From: Brevibacillus daliensis
GTDB taxonomy: Bacteria > Bacillota > Bacilli > Brevibacillales > Brevibacillaceae
Assembly: GCF_021245735.1 (NCBI RefSeq)
Contig: NZ_JAJISB010000001.1
Span: 496,001-560,000, forward strand
DNA: 64,000 nt
Reading direction: 5' to 3'
Positions 1 to 8,743 of the stretch are shown one piece after another. How positions within the stretch are numbered: position 1 is the first letter of the stretch; each line of letters starts with the position of its first letter. The position numbers and the translations under genes were made by a program. Below the pieces are notes generated by a model, which saw only the letters and a program-made list of their open reading frames with translations, did not search any database and was not told the DNA's origin.

Positions 1-94
1 TTGGAATCTGAGATAACTGGTTGAACGAATGAAATACGGGATGCTTCAGTATCCCTTCCACGGTCGTTATATCAAGCTGTGTGCTTTCTTTCAT
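1..94 (-). CDS. N-terminus of a PucR-like transcriptional regulator (partial)
   Basis: An open frame runs from an ATG at 94 off the left edge, so only 31 residues are visible. An AAAGGA ribosome site lies about 10 bases upstream of the ATG. The visible peptide contains ITTVEGILKHPVF, which resembles the opening of PucR-type purine-catabolism regulators (a short alpha/beta N-terminal domain starting with a 'TVxDILxxPxF' pattern). The assignment is by pattern memory only, and no DNA-binding domain is visible. It would be transcribed away from pepF, with its promoter in the 90-base gap. Confidence 0.45.
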   Translation of the reverse strand, partial: MKESTQLDITTVEGILKHPVFHSFNQLSQIP

Positions 95-182
95 ACGTAA
101 CAATCCTTTCTACCTTTACATTCTAATGATACAAAAGAGAAAGCCCATTACGAGCTTTCTCTCATTCACCATCATTTTCCTC

Positions 183-1985
183 TTATTTTACCATCGAATC
201 ACTTAGTCGAAGGAACTCATCTACTTCTCCCAAAGCAACATCTACAGCACTTTGCCAGAACTCAGGTTGAGTAAGGTCAACATCAAGATGTTGTTTTGCC
301 AAATCCTCTACCTTCATTCGTCCTGTATCCATTAGGAAGTCAATATATTTATCTTCGAAGCTAGCTCCTTCTTTTTTAGCACGAGCAAACAAGCCAGCGC
401 TTAGCATGAAGCCAAATGTATACGGGAAGTTATAAAACGGAACATCACTGATATAGAAGTGTAATTTTGCACCCCAGAATTGAGGGAAATAATCATCCAA
501 TGCCCCTGCATACGCGAATTTTTGCGTTTCTTCCATTAAGTTGCTAATTTCTTCTGCACTTAGGATACCATCCTTGCGCGCTTCATAAAATTTCTTTTCA
601 AACGTGAAGCGATTGAAGATGTCCATGAAGAAAGAGACACTGTCTGTTAGCTTGTCATCAATTAAAGCTAGACGCTCCTCGTCGGACTTGGCATTTTGTA
701 GAGCGGCATCCTTTACAATTAATTCTGCAAAAGTAGAAGCAGTCTCTGCCACGTTCATTGCGTAGTTGGAAGCCAGGTCAGGTAGATCTTTCACGACATA
801 AGAGTGGTACGCATGACCTAATTCATGAGCTAAGGTAGAAACCGAAGACAAACCACCATCATATGTCATAAAAATACGAGTTTCTTTACTCTTAGGCAAG
901 TCTGTGCAAAAACCTCCAGGACGTTTACCAGAACGATCCTCTGCTTCAATCCAGTGGTTATTGAACGCTACTTCAGCAAAATCAGCCATTTTCGGACTAA
1001 AATTACGGAAGTGTTCTACAATGAAACTAGCACCCTCGTCATATGACATTTTGCTTTTGCCGCCTGGAAGTGGAGCCATCCAGTCATAGAAGGAAAGACG
1101 ATCTTCACCCAGCAATTCTTTTTTACGCTTCAGATAAGGAACGAGACGTTCTCTGTTTTGTTCTACAACCTGCCACATCACATCTAACGTTTTTTCGTCC
1201 ATACGACAAATATCAACTGGCTCTTTCAGGAAATTATCCCATTTGCGTTGACGATATAATGCAAGACGGAATCCACTTAAATGGTTCAGCGACTCAGCGC
1301 ATAGATCAGCACTGTTTTCCCATGCATCTTTCCATTTCTTAAACATTTCCTTACGAACAGTAGAATCAGAGTCCACCAATTTATTGAAAGCTTGACCTGC
1401 AGATAACTTTTCTTCTTTTCCATCCTTTTCAAACGGAATGGAGATTCGACTTACAATTACATCATATAATTGCTCCCATGCTTGATAGCCGTCTATTGCC
1501 AGATTACTCACCAATATTTCTTGCTCTGGCGGCAGCTTGGAAGCTCCCAGCTTACGTTTTTCATCCAAATTAAAAGCAATCGACTCAATGCGAGGAAGCT
1601 TCAGGAACTCTTTCCATAGATCATCAGAGAATTTCAAGATATATTCTTCCACCAAAGTGGCTGTTTCCTTAGCACCAGCACTTAATTGATTTACACGATC
1701 ACGTAACTGGATAGCTTTTTGATCATGAATATTTTGTGCTACCAGACATTCAACAAAGCTGCTCGCTTCCCCTAAATCAGTTCTCATTTCCTGCCATGCT
1801 GTAATAATATCCTCTAGCTGCTTAGCTTGCTCCATCGATTCTGGTGCTGGCAATTTACGCAGCGTGTCTGTTAAGGAAACGATTGAATTTTTGATCTGGT
1901 CTAGAAAAGCTGCCAGTTCTTTCGATTGACTCCCACCTGGAAAAACACTTTCCAGATCCCAAGTTTCCTGTAATTTTTGTAGCAT
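183..1985 (-). CDS. pepF: Oligoendopeptidase F, M3 family zinc metallopeptidase
   Basis: A cytoplasmic zinc peptidase that cuts short peptides and probably helps recycle them. The protein is 600 residues, the usual length of PepF. The M3 zinc site HELGH sits near residue 385 (TLAHELGHAYHS); the two His bind zinc and the Glu is the catalytic base. No signal peptide is seen. The start is placed at the ATG at 1985: an in-frame upstream ATG at 2003 would put the strong AGGAGG ribosome site inside the coding sequence, 6 bases before the chosen ATG. The gene is monocistronic. The family call is firm; the exact peptide preference cannot be read. Confidence 0.93.
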   Translation of the reverse strand: MLQKLQETWDLESVFPGGSQSKELAAFLDQIKNSIVSLTDTLRKLPAPESMEQAKQLEDIITAWQEMRTDLGEASSFVECLVAQNIHDQKAIQLRDRVNQLSAGAKETATLVEEYILKFSDDLWKEFLKLPRIESIAFNLDEKRKLGASKLPPEQEILVSNLAIDGYQAWEQLYDVIVSRISIPFEKDGKEEKLSAGQAFNKLVDSDSTVRKEMFKKWKDAWENSADLCAESLNHLSGFRLALYRQRKWDNFLKEPVDICRMDEKTLDVMWQVVEQNRERLVPYLKRKKELLGEDRLSFYDWMAPLPGGKSKMSYDEGASFIVEHFRNFSPKMADFAEVAFNNHWIEAEDRSGKRPGGFCTDLPKSKETRIFMTYDGGLSSVSTLAHELGHAYHSYVVKDLPDLASNYAMNVAETASTFAELIVKDAALQNAKSDEERLALIDDKLTDSVSFFMDIFNRFTFEKKFYEARKDGILSAEEISNLMEETQKFAYAGALDDYFPQFWGAKLHFYISDVPFYNFPYTFGFMLSAGLFARAKKEGASFEDKYIDFLMDTGRMKVEDLAKQHLDVDLTQPEFWQSAVDVALGEVDEFLRLSDSMVK

Positions 1986-2170
1986 TATTATTCCTCCTTG
2001 CAAAATATGATTCTGTCATTTTGCCTATAAAACCGTATGTAGGTACTAATCTTTATTTTACCTGTTTTTTACCATAATTTGCGATCTTTTTTTCTCGACA
2101 AAAAGTTTTTGATTGTAATATTTTGTAAATTAATATAACATCCGAGTGTTGGATATTCTCCATTACATAA

Positions 2171-2217
2171 AAACAGCGAAACACTCCGGGCATGCGACCC
2201 AGAGTGTTTCGCTGTTT
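2171..2217 (-). terminator. Rho-independent terminator of the mtl operon
   Basis: A perfect 16-bp stem (2171-2186 with 2202-2217) around a 15-base loop, followed on the minus strand by a short T run. It lies 18 bases beyond the mtlD stop. Confidence 0.85.
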
Positions 2218-2234
2218 CAAGTTGAGGCAAACAC

Positions 2235-3389
2235 TTATTTTTTCTCTGCCTGGATTTTTGCATATTGCTCACTGATTAACTGGATAAGTGGGCTTTCATG
2301 ATCTAATCCACAGTATTTGATCAACGTCTCTTGCAGTCCATTTTCCATCAGGCTCCCTTGCAGTTCCATTGCTTCTACATCATTTGCATTGTCAAATGAG
2401 AGTGCTGCCGCAATTCCCATACAGAGTGATGTTGGCACTTGTCCAAATTGTAACGCCTGTTTGGCAGGACTAATAAAACGATCATTTGGACCAATTTTAC
2501 GAATTGGAGAACGGGCAATTCTTGTAACTTCATCATGCAAGTGCTTATTTTCGAATCTGCTGATGATTTTCTCAATATATGCATGGTGCTCTTCTTCATT
2601 AAAACCGTATTTAGCTTGTAACATTCGGCCAGTCTCTTGCTGTGCTGACCTGGTTATTTCTCGAATCTCAGTATCCTTAATCGCTTCTTCAATCAATTCA
2701 TATCCTTTTAGATACCCCAAGTAAGCTGCTGTTGCATGACCTGTATTAACCGTATATAATTTCCGCTCAATATACGGAGTCAGATCATCTACGTAAACGA
2801 TATCATCTGATTTTGGCAAATCTCCTTTTGAAGCAGAACGATCTACTACCCATTCAAAATATGGTTCAACTGTAACGAGCAGTTTATCCTCGTGCTTTTG
2901 CATTGGCACAATACGATCGACAGCAGAATCAGGGAATCCAATCTGTTTATCTGCTGCTTCTTGTTCTTTAGCTGTTAAGTGCTGATAAACATGTCCTTTC
3001 AGCAACGTGCTACCACCTACTACATTTTCACAAGCTATTACAGGTAATGTAGCAGCGGAACGTTCCATACGAACCTTTAATCCAGCAGCAATCGCCTTGG
3101 CAATATGGGGAAGAATGGTAGGTCCTACTGCCGTTGTAACAATTTCAGCAGAGGCAATTGCCTCTGCAACAGCATGTTCATCTGTGCCAAGTATTGCATT
3201 CACATTTGTTACAGAGAGCACTGACATTTCTTCTCCCGCAATTTGCACCTGATAGGAACGACGGTTATTTATTTCATTAACCAGGTCCTGGTTTACATCT
3301 ACAAAACAAATCTCATAGCCAGCCTGATTAAGTAGTAGACCAATGAATCCTCGTCCAATGTTACCCGCTCCGAAATGAACAGCCCTCAT
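2235..3389 (-). CDS. mtlD: Mannitol-1-phosphate 5-dehydrogenase
   Basis: Oxidises mannitol-1-phosphate, the product of PTS uptake, to fructose-6-phosphate with NAD+, feeding glycolysis. The 384-residue protein has normal family length and opens with MRAVHFGAGNIGRGFIG, the NAD-binding glycine motif at residues 7-17. It is the last gene of the operon: its ATG begins 1 base after the mtlF stop, so the two are probably translationally coupled. A strong terminator follows. No missing residues or frame problems were seen. Confidence 0.96.
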   Translation of the reverse strand: MRAVHFGAGNIGRGFIGLLLNQAGYEICFVDVNQDLVNEINNRRSYQVQIAGEEMSVLSVTNVNAILGTDEHAVAEAIASAEIVTTAVGPTILPHIAKAIAAGLKVRMERSAATLPVIACENVVGGSTLLKGHVYQHLTAKEQEAADKQIGFPDSAVDRIVPMQKHEDKLLVTVEPYFEWVVDRSASKGDLPKSDDIVYVDDLTPYIERKLYTVNTGHATAAYLGYLKGYELIEEAIKDTEIREITRSAQQETGRMLQAKYGFNEEEHHAYIEKIISRFENKHLHDEVTRIARSPIRKIGPNDRFISPAKQALQFGQVPTSLCMGIAAALSFDNANDVEAMELQGSLMENGLQETLIKYCGLDHESPLIQLISEQYAKIQAEKK

Positions 3390-3390
3390 T

Positions 3391-3825
3391 TTACATTCCC
3401 TCCTGGATCATCGCCATCAACTCTTCTGCTGTTGCTGCCTGAACCAATTTATCAACATTTTCTTCTTCGGATACTAGCACGGCTAGTTCCGACAAAATCT
3501 CTAGATGCTCGTCTCCTACACCAGCAATACCAATAATGAAACGAGCTACATTTCCGTCACCAAAGTCTACTCCATTTGGAACTTGAATAATAGAAATACC
3601 TGTAGTTTTGATCAGTTCCTTCGCATCGTTAGTACCGTGAGGAATCGCAACACCGTTTCCCATAAAAGTTGTTAGTAGCTCTTCTCTTTCTTTCATTTTT
3701 TCAACATAGCTTTCTTCTACATGACCAGCGTTCACCAATAGTTTACCAGCTAGTTCAATCGCTTCATTTTTGTTTGCTACTTTTGCGTTTAAAGCAATTT
3801 TATCTGCAGATAGAATATTTAACAT
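3391..3825 (-). CDS. mtlF: Mannitol PTS EIIA component
   Basis: The 144-residue cytoplasmic phosphocarrier takes phosphate from HPr and passes it to the EIIB domain of MtlA. The phospho-accepting His lies in NGVAIPHGTND, the usual EIIA-Mtl context. The start is placed at the ATG at 3825 (MLNILSADK), behind an AGAGGGGA ribosome site; a 12-residue longer reading would swallow that site. The gene overlaps the end of mtlR by 7 bases and is nearly fused to mtlD, so the three should be co-translated. A separate EIIA explains why MtlA here is only EIICB. Confidence 0.94.
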   Translation of the reverse strand: MLNILSADKIALNAKVANKNEAIELAGKLLVNAGHVEESYVEKMKEREELLTTFMGNGVAIPHGTNDAKELIKTTGISIIQVPNGVDFGDGNVARFIIGIAGVGDEHLEILSELAVLVSEEENVDKLVQAATAEELMAMIQEGM

Positions 3826-5930
3826 GAAACATCCCCTCTTTCTCTCAATTGTTGGTAACAATAATTTTTTAGCTTTTTAATAAAAAATGCTTTAATCTGA
3901 TCGGGCTTACTATTTTCCATTACCTCGATCGTTTCTTCCTCTATCAATAACGCGCTTATTTCACTCAGGATCTCTGTCCCTTCGCTGGACATCGGTTCGG
4001 GACTAATCAGTACCAGTAATTTTGTTATCTTCATCTCTTTTCCGTCCATGGAACTCCTTGTAATCGGATGTTCCAAAAAGACAACGGAGAAGGAAGGTTT
4101 CAAAATCTCACCCGATTTGGTGTGATACAAAACCTGAGTAGTTCCTGGTATACCTAATCCACCCATTTTTTCACGAGCAAGCAATTGCGTTACTACACGC
4201 TTGGGATTAAGTAAAATCCCATCCTGTTTTAATTGTTTCGCTATTTTCAGCAAGATTTGCTCGATATTCAAGTCCTGGTTGTTGATCATCACATGTTGCC
4301 ATTGTCTGCAAATATCCAGAGTAACCTGTAGATATTGTTGGTTTTTCTCCAGTTGTGACAAAATTTGATCAACGGTTTGATCCTCTTGTTCTATCTCTGA
4401 CTCTGACATGGTAATGTCTAGCTCACTTAAAAAATGGCGGATCATATTGATCTCATTTCTATCCAAAAACGGGCTGACAATAACAAAAGGCTCCAGTTCC
4501 TTGGGAAGAGGTATGGTTGAAATAATCAAATCATAGCTTTCCGGATCGATGTGATTGGTATCAAACAAGGAAACATGTCGTAACACATGAATCTCTGGAA
4601 TCTCCGTTTCAATTCTGTTTGCCAGCATACGCGATGTACCAATTCCACTAGAGCAAACTACTAGCACTCGATAATTTTTCTTCGTACGCTTTATTCGTTC
4701 TAATGAAGAACCAAGATGCAGAACCAGAAAGCCAATTTCCTCATCAGGTACGTGTAAATCAGAAAAGGATTCCGCTGCTATAGCGGCTACCGGTCGAAAT
4801 ACATGACCATAATCCTCCTTGATTTTTTCAAGTAATGGATTATTGATACGCATATTACGTTTTAGACGATGTAATGCTGGCTCCAGGTGAGTTAGTAGAC
4901 CTGGTAAAAGTGAGCGGTCCTCATAAAAGTTAATGCCTAATTCCTTGCCTACTCCGTCCATTAGCTTTTGAGCAATAATGGTTACCTCAGCATGATGGGT
5001 ATCAAGCAGATCCTGTTGGGACTTGCGTAGCTTGGCTCCCTGGAGATGCATCGTGATATAACCAACTTCAGCTTTGGGAAAGGGAAGGGAAAATCTCTCT
5101 TCCAGCTCTCTGATAATCTCCTGTGCCACCGCATACTCTGGCTCCTTGGTGAGTTCATTCAGGTAGAGTTCATCCATCTCAATCTCTTCGCCTTTTATCA
5201 ATCGCTCGATGACCAGAGAGAGATGCACAACAAGCGCGATATAAGAACTGTCTGCCAAAGGTACAACTAGTTGGCTTCGTACATTTTTCAACGCGTTTTC
5301 TACAGCTATTAATCTATCTTTTTGAATCAGATTCAAGAGCTTTTCTGAGGCACTGTTTACCTTTGCTTCGTTTTTATGCTGGACGTTCTCTTTTAAGAGA
5401 GCGATTAGCTTGTTTTCATCAAAATTATTCGCAATGAGTGAAATCATTGCTCCTCTCTTGGCTGTTTCGGTACCCTTAATCTCAATTCCATATCCTCGTC
5501 GTCTAATCAGTTGCAATTGGTGCAAAGAGAGCCACTCTTCCAATTGATCGAGGTCACTAGTTATCGTTGGAACCGCAACCTTCAAATTATGCGAGAGAAC
5601 AAACAACTTAATCGGTTCATTTGCTGAAAGCAACGTGCACAAGATCATTAATTTCCGCTCTTCCGCAGTGTATTCCCCTGATATAGCATGAAATAAATCT
5701 TCGGATAGTCGCTGTTTATCTGCTGCCTCTCCTTCAAGGATCACGCCAATACCGGAACGTTTGATTAACTGTAGGTCATATCTTTTAACAATCTGTTCAA
5801 TTTCTCGAAGTTCACGGTGTACGGTACGCGGGCTAATCTGGATTTCTTCAGCAATTTTCCCTACCGTTACTCCCTGATCGACATGAAGCATGATGTTGAT
5901 GATTTGTTGCTGTCTCGACGATAGCTGCAT
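3819..5930 (-). CDS. mtlR: PRD-type transcriptional activator of the mannitol operon
   Basis: A 703-residue regulator with the full MtlR layout. N-terminal HTH domains (SPRTVHRELREIEQ region) are followed by two PRD domains (about 190-410). A GatB/EIIB-like domain follows, with a Cys in VCSSGIGTSRML (about 420-510), and then a C-terminal EIIA-like domain with a His in YHTKSG. In this family (shown for Bacillus MtlR) phosphorylation of the PRDs by HPr activates, while phosphorylation of the EIIB- and EIIA-like domains inactivates, coupling expression to mannitol and glucose supply. It sits between mtlA and mtlF, which it overlaps, so it is co-expressed with its targets. A hairpin between mtlA and mtlR may lower its expression. 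Confidence 0.93.
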   Translation of the reverse strand: MQLSSRQQQIINIMLHVDQGVTVGKIAEEIQISPRTVHRELREIEQIVKRYDLQLIKRSGIGVILEGEAADKQRLSEDLFHAISGEYTAEERKLMILCTLLSANEPIKLFVLSHNLKVAVPTITSDLDQLEEWLSLHQLQLIRRRGYGIEIKGTETAKRGAMISLIANNFDENKLIALLKENVQHKNEAKVNSASEKLLNLIQKDRLIAVENALKNVRSQLVVPLADSSYIALVVHLSLVIERLIKGEEIEMDELYLNELTKEPEYAVAQEIIRELEERFSLPFPKAEVGYITMHLQGAKLRKSQQDLLDTHHAEVTIIAQKLMDGVGKELGINFYEDRSLLPGLLTHLEPALHRLKRNMRINNPLLEKIKEDYGHVFRPVAAIAAESFSDLHVPDEEIGFLVLHLGSSLERIKRTKKNYRVLVVCSSGIGTSRMLANRIETEIPEIHVLRHVSLFDTNHIDPESYDLIISTIPLPKELEPFVIVSPFLDRNEINMIRHFLSELDITMSESEIEQEDQTVDQILSQLEKNQQYLQVTLDICRQWQHVMINNQDLNIEQILLKIAKQLKQDGILLNPKRVVTQLLAREKMGGLGIPGTTQVLYHTKSGEILKPSFSVVFLEHPITRSSMDGKEMKITKLLVLISPEPMSSEGTEILSEISALLIEEETIEVMENSKPDQIKAFFIKKLKNYCYQQLRERGDVSC

Positions 5931-5958
5931 CTATACACCGCCTCTCCTATTAAAAATG

Positions 5959-5979
5959 AAGGGGAGTGATGCTCCCCCT
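5959..5979 (-). terminator. Weak hairpin between mtlA and mtlR
   Basis: A 6-bp GC-rich stem, GGGGAG with CTCCCC, sits in the 52-base gap after the mtlA stop and is followed by a short T-rich stretch on the minus strand. It may be an attenuator or an mRNA-stabilising end that gives more MtlA than downstream products; a full stop seems unlikely. Confidence 0.5.
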
Positions 5980-5982
5980 CTT

Positions 5983-7440
5983 TTATTTGGTTAGATAGTT
6001 AGTCAACTCGTCATATTTAGGACTGCCCAGGAAGTTATCTACTGAGATGTGATGCGCACTCGGAGCTGTATGCTGTGCGCGTTCTGTTAGCGATTTGTGT
6101 GTTACAACAATATCTACATCCTGTGGCAGGTCATTGATTGCTTTATTCGTAACTTCTACATCGATTCCAGCCTTTTGGAATTTCTTGCGAAGGATAGAAG
6201 CACCCATTGCACTAGAACCCATTCCAGCATCACATGCGAATATTACTTTTTTAACCTGATCAGCAGGTGGAAGCTCATTCTGCTCTGCATGTGGCGCAGT
6301 TGCTGTTGCTGCATTCGTAGCTGTCGTAGCAGGCTGATTTGTTTTTATTGCTTTCATTTTTTCTGTAGCTTTTGCCAAATCTTCTTCATCTTCATCCTTT
6401 GCAGATGCTTTTAGGAAGATGGATGCTACTAAGAAAGAAACAACGGTACTAATAGCTACACCAGCTAATACCGCCAGCATGCCACCTTTTGGAGCCATCG
6501 CCATTAATGCAAAGATACTACCAGGAGAAGCTGTAGCTACCAAACCGGCACCTAGCACATTGAAGGTAAACACACCACTGATACCACCTGCGATAGCTGC
6601 AAGGATCAGTTTAGGATTCATCAGAATGTAAGGGAAGTAAATCTCGTGAATACCACCTAAGAAGTGGATAATAGCAGCACCAGGAGCTGATTGTTTTGCC
6701 ATTCCACGACCTACTAACCAGTAAGCTAGCAAGATACCAAAACCAGGTCCAGGGTTAGACTCAATTAGGAAGAAAATTGATTTACCAGTTTCAGCAGCTT
6801 GATCTAATCCAATCGGGCCAAGTACACCATGGTTAATTGCGTTATTTAAGAACAGGATTTTTGCTGGCTCAACGAAAATGCTTGCGAGCGGTAACAATCC
6901 CATTTCTACAATGCTCTGTACTCCAGATGCAAGACCGTTTGTCAGGTAAGTAACAAGTGGACCTACTCCCAAGAATGCTGCGATTGCCAAAATGGCACCA
7001 AGAATACCTGCGGAGAAGTTATTTACTAGCATCTCAAAGCCTGCTTTTACTTTACCTTCAAACAGTCTGTCAACCTTTTTCATCAGATAACCGGCAAGTG
7101 GACCCATGATCATTGCACCTAGGAACATTGGGATATCTGATCCGACAATGATCCCCATCGTTGCAACGGCACCTAATACACCACCGCGAACATCATAAAT
7201 CATCTTACCACCTGTGAAACCAATCAGCAGGGGAAGAAGATATGTAATCATCGGGCCAACCATTTTACCTAGTTCTTCATTTGGCAACCATCCTGTAGGG
7301 ATGAATAGCGCGGTGATTAATCCCCAAGCAATGAATGCACCGATATTTGGCATTACCATTCCACTTAGGAAACGACCAAACTTTTGAATTTTTACGCGAG
7401 CGCCCTTTTCTTGGGTCTGATTTTCGATTGTTTGCCTCAT
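5983..7440 (-). CDS. mtlA: Mannitol-specific PTS EIICB permease
   Basis: An inner-membrane transporter that imports mannitol while phosphorylating it to mannitol-1-phosphate. Of 485 residues, about 1-345 form the hydrophobic EIIC domain (NNAINHGVLGP and GGIHEIYFPY are family hallmarks). An Ala/Thr-rich linker follows, then the EIIB domain with the phosphorylated Cys in FACDAGMGSSAMG near residue 402. No EIIA domain is fused; mtlF supplies it. The ATG at 7440 is preferred because the AGGAG site lies 7 bases upstream; a TTG at 7446 would be only 1 base from it. First gene of the mtl operon. Confidence 0.95.
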   Translation of the reverse strand: MRQTIENQTQEKGARVKIQKFGRFLSGMVMPNIGAFIAWGLITALFIPTGWLPNEELGKMVGPMITYLLPLLIGFTGGKMIYDVRGGVLGAVATMGIIVGSDIPMFLGAMIMGPLAGYLMKKVDRLFEGKVKAGFEMLVNNFSAGILGAILAIAAFLGVGPLVTYLTNGLASGVQSIVEMGLLPLASIFVEPAKILFLNNAINHGVLGPIGLDQAAETGKSIFFLIESNPGPGFGILLAYWLVGRGMAKQSAPGAAIIHFLGGIHEIYFPYILMNPKLILAAIAGGISGVFTFNVLGAGLVATASPGSIFALMAMAPKGGMLAVLAGVAISTVVSFLVASIFLKASAKDEDEEDLAKATEKMKAIKTNQPATTATNAATATAPHAEQNELPPADQVKKVIFACDAGMGSSAMGASILRKKFQKAGIDVEVTNKAINDLPQDVDIVVTHKSLTERAQHTAPSAHHISVDNFLGSPKYDELTNYLTK

Positions 7441-7553
7441 ATCCAAGCTCCTCTCATCTTGTCAAATACCGAATTATTGTAATGTTGCTTGTCATAATCG
7501 ATTAGTTGACTCTGTGTGATTTGTTATGACTTGTCTTGTTTGCTTATGATTTA

Positions 7554-7582
7554 ATAGTAAAACCATGCCTATGCTTATTCAA
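7554..7582 (-). promoter_or_regulatory. Candidate sigma-A promoter of the mtl operon
   Basis: On the minus strand TTGAAT (7577-7582) and TACTAT (7554-7559) are separated by exactly 17 bases, about 115 bases upstream of mtlA. Sequence further upstream, rich in short dyads, would be the natural place for MtlR to bind. I found no convincing cre site. The rest of the 420-base gap from 7441 to 7860 holds only the pflA terminator. Confidence 0.4.
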
Positions 7583-7803
7583 CAAAATGAAAGTACACTA
7601 TCGTCATCATGATTGTTGACAAAAGTTAATTTGCAACCCATAAAACTGCTTAGCAAAAGGCTTCTTTCCACCCCGCTTAATTCAACCTGACTAAAATAGT
7701 TGTTGCCATATCAGCTGCCCTATACAACTTTAGGTTCTCCTGTTGAGATTGAAGCATGTAGAACAGTATGTATAAAAAAGAAGCACACTGGTGTAGTGAA
7801 TAC

Positions 7804-7842
7804 AAAAAAGCCCTTGAAACCATCTCCGGTCTCAAAGGACTT
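7804..7842 (-). terminator. Terminator of pflBA
   Basis: A 14-bp stem with one bulged T, ending in six T on the minus strand, 18 bases after the pflA stop. Confidence 0.8.
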
Positions 7843-7860
7843 AGCTATCATCTATATCAA

Positions 7861-8601
7861 TTATTTTATTACTTGTAGTTGTTGAGTTTTACCTTTTTCA
7901 ATCAGATTATAAGCACGCTCAACCTCTTCATCAGTAGGACTGCGATATCCCTCAAGCGGATATTCTTCTCCCATTTCCTCCCATTTGTATATACCCATTT
8001 CATGGTATGGCAGGATTTCAATCTTTTCTACACCTTGTAAGGTCCCTACAAATTGTCCTAGTGAAATCAAGTGACTTGCAGAATCGGTTACATCTGGAAT
8101 TAAGACATGGCGAATCCACATTTTTTTACCATGATCAGACATCCACTTCGCATAGGCAAGTGTGCGATCATTAGGTTGACCAGTTAACCAAATGTGTTTC
8201 TCAGGGTCTATCTGTTTCAAATCCAATAAAACAAGATCAGTAGCTTCCATTAATTTTCCCAATTTGCTTGTCTCACAGAAGCCTGAGGAATCCAGGGTAG
8301 TGTGCAAGTTCCATTTGTCTTTCACGGCTTTAAATAATTCTGCAACGAATGGGGTTTGTAGCAATGGTTCCCCTCCTGTTACTGTTAAACCGCCGCCTGA
8401 GGCGCGATAGTACGCCAAATATGGTTCAATTTCTGCCAAAACTTCTTCGACAGTCATTTCTTTTCCTTTAGTTGTGTCCCATGTATCTCTGTTATGACAA
8501 AACTTGCATTGCAAGGCACATCCTTGTAAAAACAAGACAAAACGAATGCCTGGTCCATCTACTGTTCCAAATGTTTCAATTGAGTGAATACGACCCTTCA
8601 T
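7861..8601 (-). CDS. pflA: Pyruvate formate-lyase activating enzyme (radical SAM)
   Basis: Uses S-adenosylmethionine and a [4Fe-4S] cluster to place the glycyl radical on PflB, and so works only without oxygen. The 246-residue protein has the radical-SAM motif CALQCKFC (CxxxCxxC) near residues 30-37 and the GGEP motif in TVTGGEPLLQ. The ATG at 8601 has AAAGGA 9 bases upstream; a TTG 9 bases earlier lies too close to it. It follows pflB with a 142-base gap that contains a long hairpin but no clear promoter, so it is probably read from the pflB promoter at a lower level. Confidence 0.96.
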   Translation of the reverse strand: MKGRIHSIETFGTVDGPGIRFVLFLQGCALQCKFCHNRDTWDTTKGKEMTVEEVLAEIEPYLAYYRASGGGLTVTGGEPLLQTPFVAELFKAVKDKWNLHTTLDSSGFCETSKLGKLMEATDLVLLDLKQIDPEKHIWLTGQPNDRTLAYAKWMSDHGKKMWIRHVLIPDVTDSASHLISLGQFVGTLQGVEKIEILPYHEMGIYKWEEMGEEYPLEGYRSPTDEEVERAYNLIEKGKTQQLQVIK

Positions 8602-8621
8602 CCTGATCAATCCTTTCTCTA

Positions 8622-8692
8622 CAACAACAAGGAAGGGAAAGCTGGCCTAAATAGTGAGTCCTTCTTATGTCACTTCCCCTTCCTTGTTGTTG
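8622..8692 (-). repeat. Intercistronic inverted repeat between pflB and pflA
   Basis: CAACAACAAGGAAGGG and its near-perfect complement (8673-8692) form a stem of about 19 bp around a loop of about 32 bases. There is no T run, so it is more likely an mRNA-processing or stability element than a terminator. It may set the PflB:PflA ratio. Confidence 0.6.
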
Positions 8693-8743
8693 CCCGAAGC
8701 AGCCCTAATGGACCGCCTCGGACGACAGTAAAGCATATATATC

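Noticed and set aside
1043-1342. 99-residue plus-strand frame inside pepF
   Set aside because: It is antisense to a clear enzyme gene, without a ribosome site or recognisable protein features.
7441-7700. cre site expected before mtlA
   Set aside because: No segment matched the cre consensus well on either strand.
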